Assembly (NCBI RefSeq): GCF_009730915.1
Contig: NC_052477.1
Location: forward strand, 28,654,420-28,718,419
DNA length: 64,000 bases
Direction of reading: 5' to 3'
Origin: Dioscorea cayenensis subsp. rotundata
Lineage: Eukaryota; Streptophyta; Magnoliopsida; Dioscoreales; Dioscoreaceae
This document shows, one piece after another, positions 24,331-36,100 of the stretch (positions are counted from its first letter, which is position 1; every line of letters begins with the position of its first letter). A model generated the notes under the pieces. It was given only the letters and a program-made list of their open reading frames with translations. It did no database searches and was not told the origin of the DNA. A program made the translations under genes and the position numbers.

Positions 24331-25625
24331 TGACGGGGCATTATAGTCAAACCTGTCACACTTGCCACAACTTCCGCACGAGGACAATTTAGTCCATAAA
24401 ATTCCAAATTAACTCTATCAATCACTGTTAGATGTTTGGGGGCTTTAAAAAATCATTGTATTCAAAAAGGAGTTTTTATGAATAGCCAAATTTAAGGGGA
24501 GCATCTGTGCATATTGCAAATTTTGAGGGTGTTTTTAGCAATTTTCACTTTTATTTATTATGCATATATATATATATATATATACACATAATCTTTTGGA
24601 AGCAATGAACATTATTCACCAGAATGAAATTGCAATTTCCTTTTCAAGTACTTTCCAACCCTACCCTTGCTTAAGTGATACTAACTGTGATAGACATATC
24701 TTGTTCCAACAACCAAACTGTTAAGATCTCAGCCTAGACCAACACCCCCATCATCTTCAAGTGACACATCCTTAATAAACATACAGTGAGTTAACAGTTG
24801 ATTAATATATAACCAATCCAGCATAATCATCAAGCCAGCAATAACTCCTTTCTTGTTTAGCTAAACAACCTCAATTCCATCCCCTAATATATACTCCAAT
24901 TACATATGACTTCACAACAAAGCCTCAACTGTTCTAGTCCCATCATCCACCTAATAAATTTCCCATTCTGACTTTCATTTGGTCCTCTTTGTCTTCTCTT
25001 TCTTTTATTATTATTATTATATAGTAATAAATAATATATGCACTCTAAACACACATCTTTATCAATATACCTGAACATGCAAAAGAAGCCAAGAGCTTGA
25101 GGAAAAAATCAACAGAAGTCAGCAAAATCTGGTATTTATAATCTCAACAGTAAAGATCATGACTAGAGAAAGTCGACTTTTTCTCATTGTGAAATGGATA
25201 TTTAAAAACTCCAGAAGTTCATAGTAGAGAATTCATGTACTGCTGACAATGCAAGGATTAGTTAGGACCGACCACCTAATTCAACTCAGAAACTAAAACA
25301 AAGTCATGGTACTTTATGTAGGGAGTAGGTGTCAACTATTTGAGCATTGTTTATGTTCAGTTTCAAACACAATTCCAGTTTATCAAAGTAGCAGTTGTTG
25401 AAAAGAAACCAGAAATCTCTGCAAGTTTAGTTGGATTGAATTTTGGTTTCACCCTCTTTGCCAAGAAATTCTACCTTACTTTTCTTTTTCATGACACTAA
25501 TTCATCAAAGTTGGCTCAAACTGTATCATTGATGATAAACCTATTGTGACAACCGCTATTTCAATCTTCGATCAATTTACCAAAACACATGAATAAAATT
25601 CAAAAATACTAGATAACAGATATGA
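24331..25625. other. Intergenic region, no gene recognised
   Basis: AT-rich unique-looking DNA with a short (AT)n at about 24565-24582. Small open frames (for example 25340-25549) show no recognisable domain or splice context. It ends at the second gap. Confidence 0.5.
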
Positions 25626-26625
25626 NNNNNNNNNNNNNNNNNNNNNNNNNNNNNNNNNNNNNNNNNNNNNNNNNNNNNNNNNNNNNNNNNNNNNNNNNNN
25701 NNNNNNNNNNNNNNNNNNNNNNNNNNNNNNNNNNNNNNNNNNNNNNNNNNNNNNNNNNNNNNNNNNNNNNNNNNNNNNNNNNNNNNNNNNNNNNNNNNNN
25801 NNNNNNNNNNNNNNNNNNNNNNNNNNNNNNNNNNNNNNNNNNNNNNNNNNNNNNNNNNNNNNNNNNNNNNNNNNNNNNNNNNNNNNNNNNNNNNNNNNNN
25901 NNNNNNNNNNNNNNNNNNNNNNNNNNNNNNNNNNNNNNNNNNNNNNNNNNNNNNNNNNNNNNNNNNNNNNNNNNNNNNNNNNNNNNNNNNNNNNNNNNNN
26001 NNNNNNNNNNNNNNNNNNNNNNNNNNNNNNNNNNNNNNNNNNNNNNNNNNNNNNNNNNNNNNNNNNNNNNNNNNNNNNNNNNNNNNNNNNNNNNNNNNNN
26101 NNNNNNNNNNNNNNNNNNNNNNNNNNNNNNNNNNNNNNNNNNNNNNNNNNNNNNNNNNNNNNNNNNNNNNNNNNNNNNNNNNNNNNNNNNNNNNNNNNNN
26201 NNNNNNNNNNNNNNNNNNNNNNNNNNNNNNNNNNNNNNNNNNNNNNNNNNNNNNNNNNNNNNNNNNNNNNNNNNNNNNNNNNNNNNNNNNNNNNNNNNNN
26301 NNNNNNNNNNNNNNNNNNNNNNNNNNNNNNNNNNNNNNNNNNNNNNNNNNNNNNNNNNNNNNNNNNNNNNNNNNNNNNNNNNNNNNNNNNNNNNNNNNNN
26401 NNNNNNNNNNNNNNNNNNNNNNNNNNNNNNNNNNNNNNNNNNNNNNNNNNNNNNNNNNNNNNNNNNNNNNNNNNNNNNNNNNNNNNNNNNNNNNNNNNNN
26501 NNNNNNNNNNNNNNNNNNNNNNNNNNNNNNNNNNNNNNNNNNNNNNNNNNNNNNNNNNNNNNNNNNNNNNNNNNNNNNNNNNNNNNNNNNNNNNNNNNNN
26601 NNNNNNNNNNNNNNNNNNNNNNNNN
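25626..26625. other. Assembly gap, exactly 1000 N
   Basis: Run of 1000 N. Apparent open frames across it are artefacts of unknown bases. Real size and content are unknown. Confidence 0.99.
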
Positions 26626-27277
26626 TAAATGAAAATTTTGATAGTTATCATCTTATTTGTATGCAAGTTAAACTCGTAACATTGAGCTTGTGAAGATTGG
26701 TTATCACTTATCAGAGTGGTGAGGAGAATGTATAGAAAAGAATGGTAAGATGGGTCATGTTTTAGAGGTAAATTATGAAATAATTCTGAAATTTAGGCAT
26801 TCAATATATATATATTATAGAGATTTAAAATGTCTATACTTTTAATCTCTGGGAAAGTTTATCATGAATATTGTACCATGGTCAATCTGGTTACAACAAC
26901 ACTACAGTTTTCAATATGTACCACTCTGAGAGATGTATATCAATAAATAAATAAATTTATACAAAATAATCATAAAGTTATGAAACTTAATTATATCATT
27001 GGTCCTCAGAAAAAAAAATAATAATAATGACGCATGTCAGATTGTTTAGATCACAAACATGAAATACCCTGGTTCTAGAACCAGGCAATATAAACTCTTG
27101 GTAAAAGACATTCCAATGATCTGGAGAAACTCATCTAATCACAAAGAGCTTCTTCAAGAGAAATCCAGTAAAGAAAGATACATGGAACCTCGGCAGACTA
27201 CATTTGCAAATCTAATCATACCCTGAAATAAGTTCATACAAAATCCTACAATCTGCTGCAAAATTTTCTCACTAAAA
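26626..27277. other. 3' flank of the GH17 gene
   Basis: AT-rich, without a recognisable gene. The part from about 27060 to 27277 is less AT-rich and probably holds the 3' UTR of the glucanase gene. Confidence 0.45.
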
Positions 27278-30266
27278 TCAACACCAGCTGAAACCAAGCA
27301 AATAGATTGAAACACAAGCACTCAAAGCCACACTCCACCATATTACCAGAACCCTCTGAAGAGAAGAAAACGACGATCTAATAGCAACTTGGAACCTGCA
27401 TTCACCGACAGATGGGTCGACAGTGGTAATTAACCCCAGGCCACCAAAATCACAGCTATCTCCACTTTGATCATGCTGCTGATAGTAGTTGTTGAATGCA
27501 TAGGAGACATTCCCTGGCCAGCTGATGCCGAAACAAGATCCACCGGGAGAGAGAGCAGTGCAGTCCCCATGGGAACAAGCATTGGAAAAACTTGCAGAGA
27601 CATTAGACAAGTCTTTGTTGTTGTTAACCACACACCATTTAGAAGCAAGATAGTCCACATTCCGAGCATTCACTAAGTTCTTTGAACCTTGCCCCAGGTC
27701 TACATTATACTTTGCTTGACCATCGAAAGTGAAGATACCCCAGTGCCTCTCAAAATTTCCGGAGGTTATGCTCCTTTGATCCTCATCCAGTAAACTGAAG
27801 AGATAGGTTTCTGCAGGAGGCTTTTTGGGTCTGAGTGGGGTTCCAGCATTGCTTTGCAAATGATCGATAAGGCCCTTCATGAAGGTCTGGGCAACTGATG
27901 GGGTCGCATTCAGTGCGCCATCAGTAGGCCACCCAATTCTTCCAACTATGACATCCATATCGCCGAACCCAGCCTTAGACAAAGATGAAATCAATGTATC
28001 CATGTTTGCATCGAAGCTGTTTTTGTACTTGAGATGTCCATCTTTTACTGCATGTGCTTTCGTCTGGAAGAGAACAAAGTCCATAGAGAGGTTCTTGTTC
28101 TTCTGAAGGCTCAAGAAAGGATTGATGTCAACTACAAAGGGTGAACCATTCTTGTCGAGAAAAGAAAGGAGATCAGTCATTGTCTTGTTGAGATCAGGCC
28201 TGAAGTGTCCCTCCGACGGGAAGTTAGAATCAGACTGGTACACATCGGAACTGCAAGGAACAATAATTTTCATCTTGCTAGATAACTTTGCAGCTGTTAA
28301 TGCTAGGTGAACATTGGTCGCTGCACCAACCACAAAGGACTGGAATTGTTGACCGTAGCTGAGGAGGAAAGGCTCATCACCAACAGCAATATATCTGGGA
28401 AAACAAGTTGTTATCAAGTATGAGTAGAGCTTTCCTATTAGATGATCATGATCAGGATGCTTGAATGAGGGTACTAGATTATAAGCTCTCAAGAAAATGC
28501 TTAACTTAAAATGTCAAGGCTTGGTAGATCTGTAACTCTCAGATCAAGAATGCAGTTTGCAGCAACTGATGAGTTCAATTGTTTATAATAAACCAGATAT
28601 GCTAAAAATCCTGGTAAGCTTTTGGATCATAGTATAACAGTCTGCAAGAGATAATATGAAAATCTAAGTCTTTATGTGGCCTATATAGTGCCAAATCAGT
28701 CAATGCTTGTGGATCAAGACATATCACAAAGGTGGTGATTGTTTTGTGGTGACCAGCATTGGTCACTACAAAAATATGGTAGATTTGATGAACTGGATAA
28801 GGTGTTCATTGATGCACAGATTGGCAGAACAATATAAATGGAATCCTTGTTCTACAAGTATACCACTAAAAATTTACATGGTAAATTTATTTTTCTTTCG
28901 GTTAAACATCAAGACAACAAAATATTTCTCAAAACTACTTCCAGAGTTTCAAGCAACTTACAAAAAACACACAGAAATAAAATGACATAGATATTAAAAA
29001 GGCCATTCTAATAACACACTGGACTATATTAACCTTAAACAAGGATCCCCTTCATAAGCAAAACTGTTAAGACATTAACTGTCATATGACTTATCAACAT
29101 GCTCTCTCATAAGAAACTACATAAACATAGTTTTCTAGATTTCCAACCAGAAATTAGTTTACTAATTGCCCAAGTTTGAGAATTCTATAATTCATAAGAA
29201 ATTTATCACAACAACTACATGCTCTCACATAAGAAACTACATAAAACATAGTTTCCCAGATTTGCAACCAGAAATTAGTTTACTAATGCTCAAGTTTGAA
29301 AATTCCATGATTCATAAGAAATTTATCACAAAACTGCAAGACAGAACACAGAAGATACAGTATCACCAAAAATAATTTAGCCTACACAGTGCAACAAGCC
29401 AACAAAGAGAACAACTTCAACCCTTAACATCAACTATGAATCCTAATGCAGCACATTACCATCAAAGCAAAGATTCTAGGAAGAGATCAACACCATCACT
29501 GGAAATTCATTAGGTGCATTGCATGGAATATACAAACTAAACAACTACAAACAATACAGTAAGCAAGCAGGTCATATCAAATAACTTTCAATCTGTTTCT
29601 CTAAGAGCATCAAAGCAAGCCATAAGAACTTCACCACAAGTCACCAACTCAGTCAACATAAAAGAAATTCAATCCCCATAAACTACAAGCATAGAGTGGT
29701 AAAAAATGTCACTTTTCTTCCATTTATCATTTTCTTCATTTAACCAAACACAGTTATACAAATGAGAAAAAAAAAGTTCAAAATTTTTTTTTTCTTTCTA
29801 TTTTCCTCTATTTTCCCTCAAATCTCAAAACACACTAAATTAGATTCAATTAAAAACCTAATTTTTCACAAATCTCCATTAAAAGTTAGAGAAACAATGA
29901 GGAAACTTACTCGATTCGAACCCCGCCGCCAGTGGCTGGGATGTAGCGGGTGATGTTGTCATGAACCCAGCTCTGGGCGGCCTTCTTCGAGGAGCTAAGG
30001 GACTTGAGCATCTCGTTAGGGATTCCGACCACGACGCCAATCCCCGTCCCGGAGAGGCTCTCCAAGACGTCGGAGTTAGCGTCGGAGAGCTTCACTCTGC
30101 CAATGTTGTTGGTTCGGAGAAGGCTCTGCACGACCTTCGACGGCGGCAAAGGGTGTGAAGAAAAGGTCCCCCAGTTCACCCCCACAGCGGAGACGAAGTG
30201 TAGGCATGGCTGATGGAGTGCGAGGACGAGGAGAACGGCGATCACCGGCCGGTGATCGAAGCGCAT
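27278..30266 (-). CDS. GH17 glucan endo-1,3-beta-glucosidase-like protein with X8/CBM43 domain, GPI-anchored; nucleophile Glu replaced
   Basis: Two exons, 30266-29911 and 28394-27278, joined in frame at ATC GA|A, give 490 residues. The start at 30266 gives a signal peptide ending near HFVSAVG, followed by the mature VGVNWGT start typical of GH17. The (beta/alpha)8 barrel keeps the acid/base Glu in YIAVGDEPF (Glu about residue 126; most relatives have GNEP). The usual nucleophile motif VGE(I/V)GWPT reads VGRIGWPTDG: codon AGA at 27940-27938, residue about 271. The X8 domain follows (about 370-455, WCVV..C..CTAL..GGSC..CDFGG), then a hydrophobic tail fitting a GPI signal. The protein resembles the Arabidopsis At4g31140/At5g58090 type. 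Such proteins sit at the plasma membrane and cell wall, sometimes at plasmodesmata. With the nucleophile missing, hydrolysis is doubtful and a callose-binding role is possible (inference). Confidence 0.94.
29097..29333. repeat. 120-bp two-copy tandem duplication in the GH17 intron
   Basis: Copy one starts at 29097 and copy two at 29217. Both contain AAGAAACTACATAAA, AACCAGAAATTAGTTTACT and TTCATAAGAAATTTATCACA, with about a dozen differences. Confidence 0.9.
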
Positions 30267-30697
30267 TGTCACGGAGCCAACGAGGGATAGTGGGAGTGAA
30301 CGGAGTGCTATTCGCGAATAAGCCCTCGCCTCGGAGACAAAATTATGTGTAAGTCCCTGAGATATTGTCAAAAATTTTTCTTTAAGTCCCTTTTGTTTTT
30401 TACGTATAATTTACGTATAAGTTTAATTATGTATATATATATATACACAAACGTGTCTTAGATAAGGTATTAAAATGATTTCAAAATTTTCCAGGGGTGT
30501 AAATGATAATACACGAAACAAGACAACGGTCATGTTCTCAGCCAGCGTCCATGGCCGCTTCAAAGAGCTGCTGCTGCTGCTCTCGTGGCGAGCTCTGAGA
30601 ATCCCACGCGCCACCTCCATCCAAAACCAAGCTCTCCACTTTTCCAACACTCCATGCAAATCCTCACAATCCCCTGCTTCTCTCTTCCTTTGGATCC
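30267..30697. promoter_or_regulatory. Divergent promoter between GH17 and ferritin genes, with upstream ATGs
   Basis: Only 431 bp separate the two start codons, which point away from each other. A (TA)n stretch at 30431-30445 could supply a TATA box for ferritin. If transcription starts near 30470, the ferritin leader holds an ATG at 30551 whose 15-codon frame (MAASKSCCCCSRGEL) stops at TGA 30596-30598. It also holds an ATG at 30475 whose frame overlaps the ferritin start and ends at 30753. The extent of the leader is inferred. Confidence 0.5.
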
Positions 30698-32598
30698 ATG
30701 ACACTGTTTCTCTGCTCCTCAAATGCCTTCCCTTTCCTCTCTCTTCACTCTGACTCTGAGAGAAGCTTTACTAGCAGAACATTGAGGAATGTCTCTCTTT
30801 TTTCCATGGCTCCCCACCAACCTTTCTCTGGTTTGGTTTTTGAGCCATTTGAGGAGCTAAAGCATGAGCTTTTCCTCATTCCATCTATGCCTGACCAATC
30901 CATTGCTCGCCAGCGTTTTTCTGATGATTGTGAAGCTGCTCTCAATCAACAGATTAAGTTTGTCTTTGTTCTGTGTTTAAGTTTGCTTTTCAATCTTTTT
31001 CTTGCTCAATTAATCTTGTTGGTTTCATGGCAGTGTTGAGTATAATGTTTCTTATGCTTATCATGCAATGTTTGCCTACTTTGATCGAGATAATGTGGCT
31101 TTGAGGGGGTTTGCAAAGTAAGCCATTGATTAACTCTGATAACTTTGTTTTTTGTTGATTTTGGTTTCAATTATGTGGTTTTTTGACACCATTTGGTTCA
31201 GGTTTTTCAAAGAATCTAGTGAAGCAGAGCGTGAACATGCTGAAAAACTTATTGAGTATCAGGTATTTGTTGTAATGCATTGGCATTTATGATTTGTTTG
31301 AGTTAATATGATTTCAGTTTTAAACACTGTTTGATCTCTTGTGTGTTTACTAGAATAAGCGTGGCGGTAGAGTCAATCTGAATTCTATACTGATGCCTCT
31401 GAGTGAATTCAATCACTACGAAAAAGGCGATGCCTTGAATGGTACCATTCGAGTTAATTTCATGCCTTGATTGATGTCATTTTGATCCATTTATAATGTT
31501 GGTGAATGTTATTTTCTTGTATATGTATTAATAGAGTCCATGCTATTGGAAAACACTCTTCGATCATACTATATATATATGAATCACTTCCTCTGTTCTG
31601 TTTTTCATACAAATTTCTTTTTCAGGTTCCAATGCTGCATATCTTCTTTTTGTCTGATGTTTCTGCTTATCATTTATGCCAGTTATGATCATCTTTCCTG
31701 TTTTACTGATTAAACCTGCTACATGTCATGGATGAATCATTGTTCTTTAACATTCTACATGAGTGAACTTATGAGTAATGTTGAATGCTAGTTTTCGGTT
31801 GATAGAGAACTCAATCTATTACTCATGCAAGATAAGTAAATAGTCACCAATTTGCTATCACTTCCATTTTTCTGTTTTCCTACAAGATTTCTCTTGTTCT
31901 TGTTCAATGCTATAATACTTCTTTAGACCGTATTTTATTGGTTATCATTTACAGCAGTTATCATTGTCCTTTAATGTCTGTAAAATGTGATTTTTGGTTT
32001 CTTCTTTCAGCGATGGAACTTGCATTATCACTCGAGAAGTTAACCAATGAGAAGCTTCTTAATTTACATGATGTATGCTGTTGATTCTTCATTTTCGTAT
32101 TTATTTGCTCGATTTTGTTCTTTACTTGATGATGCACATATATGAATGACCAGATAGCTGTAAAGTGCAACGACGTTCACATGAAGAATTATATTGAGAA
32201 TGAATTTTTAGGAGAACAGGTGAAGACTCATCACAACTACATTTCTGATTGAAAAGCATTTAGAAACTATAGCATTGACAGTAAAATACTAAAAACAGAT
32301 AACAAACTTAAAGTTTGATGCATTTAGTATGTTTATCATAACAAATGTTGATATGTTACATGTCTCACAGCATGTTGATTAATATATATGTAATTCAGGT
32401 CGAGGCGATAAAGAAGATATCTGAGTACATTGCACAACTAAGACTGGTGGGGAATGGGCATGGTAAAACTATATCAAAGTTGTCTTTTGAATCTTATTTT
32501 TTTTTTCAATATTAGAATGATGTTTGTATCTTAATTGAATTATTTTGCTTTAATTTGCAGGAGTTTGGCACTTTGATCAGATGCTTCTCAATGGATGA
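30698..32598 (+). CDS. FER: Ferritin, plastid-type
   Basis: Eight exons: 30698-30957, 31034-31117, 31202-31262, 31354-31441, 32011-32072, 32154-32219, 32399-32462 and 32561-32598. They splice in frame to 240 residues; eight exons is the conserved plant ferritin structure. The product stores iron in a 24-subunit shell in plastids. The first 40 or so residues are Ser/Arg-rich ([16 protein letters not shown]), suiting a transit peptide. The extension-peptide region [13 protein letters not shown] and the four-helix core follow, with ferroxidase-site residues in [16 protein letters not shown] and [12 protein letters not shown]. It ends [12 protein letters not shown], as plant ferritins do. The start at 30698 is chosen because the earlier same-frame ATG (30551) meets a stop. 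Several donors are weak (AA|GTTTGT in intron 1), but the joins match the family exactly. Confidence 0.96.
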
Positions 32599-33157
32599 AT
32601 AGAGTACTAGTCTTTTATGTGCTGCTTTCAGTGAACTCAATGTTAGCAGTGATATCATATGTATGCATGTATTAATGGAACTCTTTCTTATGAATTTTCT
32701 TAAATGAAAGTTTTTTTTTTGTTTAATTAAGAATTATAAAATTTTGAACAATTTTGATCGGTTTGTTATTTTATATTAAAACATCAAATCATTTGCTTCT
32801 ATTTAAATGCTACAGTTGATGGAAGTTCAATCAATATATTTGAACTTAATAATTAATTTATTTGTAATTTAACAAAAAAATTTATTTGTTAAAAAACCAC
32901 ACAGACCTATATTTTCTCACATAAAAAAAAAAAATTAAGTAATCTGGGTTTCAATTAATATTCAGTACTATTTTATATTTTTAATTAGCATGAACCATTT
33001 TTATAAAAATAATAAAAAAAAATTAAAAGTACTTTTGGTTTTAATTAATATTTAATGTTTTTTTCTTCCTTTCTTTCTTGAATTTCTTATTTTTATTCTT
33101 CTTCTTTTTGCCAACAAAGCGAAAATTCGGCAAAGCTTTGAATCAAGGCTTCACGAA

Positions 33158-33196
<39 letters not shown>
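32599..33196. promoter_or_regulatory. Ferritin 3' flank and MINPP1 upstream region with (TC)n leader
   Basis: AT-rich spacer ending in a (TC)n run of about 18 units (33161-33196) directly before the MINPP1 start codon. CT-rich leaders are frequent in plant 5' UTRs and can be bound by GAGA-type BPC factors. No TATA box is certain. Confidence 0.5.
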
Positions 33197-33198
<2 letters not shown>

Positions 33199-36100
33199 GG
33201 CGATCTGGTACCCTAACGGGCTTCTACTCACCATCCTCGTGTCTTTCCTCCTCCGTGTGGCCTCTAACGATGAAGGCTTCGACGTTCGTCAGCACCTATC
33301 CACCGCCACAAGGTCTCTCTCTCGCTCTCTCCCACTCCTTTTGGTTTTTCCCTGTTTTGTCTATGCACACAGTTCGCTTCCAATTCCGTTGAGAAATCCA
33401 GGTCTCCGAGCTTTTTTTTATTGTAGTTCTGTCGGTGAGGTTGTGAGGAATCTGAAAATAAATATCAAAAAACAAAATTTGCGAAATTTTACTTGCTATT
33501 AAAGCCATATATAATGCAAGTTTGTAATTTTGCATCTACATTGCTGGTTAAGTGAATCCTTCTAAAAAAAAAAAGATTTGTTTTCCCTTAAAGCCTGTTG
33601 TGGATTTTTGTGCTTGGATAATGATGTTGTTGGGTTTTTTTTTGGGGGTAGAGCTAACTGTGATTTTTGGGTTTATATTTCGTTAATAAGTTGGTGTAAT
33701 TTACTGTAACACAGCTATGGTGCGGCAAAGAGTGTGAATTTGGGTGTTCATGGATCAGCTGGGATCCCCTAATGGATGCAGTGCTATCCATTTAAATCTC
33801 GTGGTAATTCTTTTTTATCTTTTATATTAGACTTCTGGTTCTTTTGTTGTCCTTAAAACTAATTTGTTATAACATGTTGAGTGGCATGTCTATAACATGT
33901 TGTGCTTTTCTTTGCTCGCCTCTATATGTGTTGAAGCTTTGCTTGTGTGTTTTTTGAAGCTTAGAGTTGTTTTTATCTGGTTGAAAATGTCAAAGATGTG
34001 TTTTTTTGGACCTTCTACTCTGCTATCTCTTGTGTGCCAGTGGTAGCTGAGTTATTCGTTATCTATTAGCGTTGTGTTCTTTCAGATTAGGATGATGTGG
34101 TTCACAATGTATTCCCTACTTTGGATAACATGTCATTTTGTGCATGAACTATTTTAATCTTATTATTCATGTATGAAACAACATGAAACCACCATTAGTT
34201 TATTCTCTTTTAGATTTCTTATGAATGGTTTAATCTATGAGTTTTCTGTTTTAAGTGAATCTTGAAATTCGATGTGACAATGCTTCACCTTACTGATTAT
34301 GGAGAGTAATTTTCTATTGCTTATGTTAATGTGTGATAATAGGCAAGGCATGGAACACGCTCTCCCACCAAAAAGCGCATCAAAGAATTGGATCAGCTGG
34401 CTGTTCGTTTGGATGATCTTCTGAGAGAAGCAAAACTGGAAGCAGACAAGGGAAAGTTATCATTGCAGAAAATTCCTGCCTGGTTATCAGGATGGCAATC
34501 CCCATGGAAGGGAAGGAAGAAAGGTGGGGAACTTGTAATTAAAGGCGAGGAGGAATTGCATGACATCGGAATAAGAACAAGGGAAATGTTTCCAGAATTG
34601 TTTTCTGATGAATATCACCCTGACATATACCCAATAAGGGCAACCCAGGTGACGTATATCTAATTACCATCATTTCCTTTTTATATAAATTACTACTTTT
34701 ACTAGAGCCTTAAATTCTTACTTTTGTATGATGAACAATATATATTATTGATTTGGAACTATTGATTCATACCAGCCAATATCCCTTGGACATAAGATAA
34801 ATAGGTCTGGGATATAGGGCATATTACTTTTGGTTGAATTAAATTATAATATGATTAGTTGACCTACCGTTGATATGGCTGCCTGATCCGGTGAATGAAT
34901 AGCCTGCATACTGCAATGTCTAAGTAACCGGCGCATGGTTCATCTCTGTTTTCCTGCAAAAAAGTATGAGAGGCAAGAAAAGAAATTTGAGGCAACACTA
35001 AGGAGCATTCTTCATTGCCCTAAAAGGGAGGTAGAACACACACACACATATATATATATATAACTCTTCGGCAGTCCAAAAAAGACACCTTTACCCTTAG
35101 GCATTATCACATCTCGCATATTATTGTGAATCTATTCCCCAATAATTTTTTAATGTTTAGCACTACCTAGCTCTTCATGATTAAAAGTTTAGCATCATTT
35201 TGCTGATATGAAGTTCTGGAGAAGAATATGATGGCCAACCTAGGACCATAAGTCCTAAAAACACATCTCTCGTATTATTATGAATTTCTTCCCCAATAGT
35301 TTGTTCATGTTTTTACTATAACGTAAGAGGTGGCTCTGAGTTTATATCCAGTCTCTTCTCCTTGTTATTCTTTCATTCCTGCCAACACTTTTGAGATAAA
35401 TTAAAAACCATATGCACATTTTGTTAAATTTTTTTTAATAAAAGGCAGTTTTGCTTGCTTGTTTAGTTCATTACTATAGTATTAAATTCAGCTGTAGTAT
35501 TCTGGTGACCCACTCGTGCTCCTGCTTGTATAGGTTCCTCGGGCATCTGCCAGTGCTGTTGCCTTTGGCATCGCTCTATTTTCTGGGAAAGGGAGCCTTG
35601 GACCTGGGATGCATCGTGCTTTTTCTGTGATTAGTGAAAGCCGTGCAAGTGATATTTGGCTCCGATTCCATGATACTTGTGAAACGTACAAGGTAAGGAA
35701 CCTCTTTTTCTTCTTTTTCAATGCAATGGATCAGATAGCACATTTATATAGAAAAATAAATGGAATTCTATTGTCTTTTATTTTTAATTTTGTCCCAAAG
35801 GAAGGCTTTACTTTCCTAAACTGTAACCTCTGCTAATAGTTAATCCATGAACAGTGGCCTTCCTGTGTTTCTTCTCACCTTAGTATCTCATGGTGAGTGA
35901 TATATTTCTTGGGATTTTGTTCTTATTTTCCTCTATGGCAGCTGAAGAATTAATGGGTTGCTATTTGTCTTCTGTAATTGAAATTGAGACCTCTTTGCTT
36001 TTCATTCTTCCAAATTCTCACTCTGTGTTTCTCTTCTTTTTTTAACTTTTCTCCTTCATTCCCTTTATTTGTTGAGAACCATTCTTGCAATCTTTACATC

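Noticed and set aside
25340-25549. 69-codon frame before the second gap
   Set aside because: No recognisable domain, splice partner or promoter; the adjoining gap prevents testing for further exons.
30590-30620. Iron-dependent regulatory sequence (IDRS) of ferritin promoters
   Set aside because: CCCACGCGCCACC near 30603 resembles the element only loosely and lies between possible upstream ATGs, so its promoter location is unclear.
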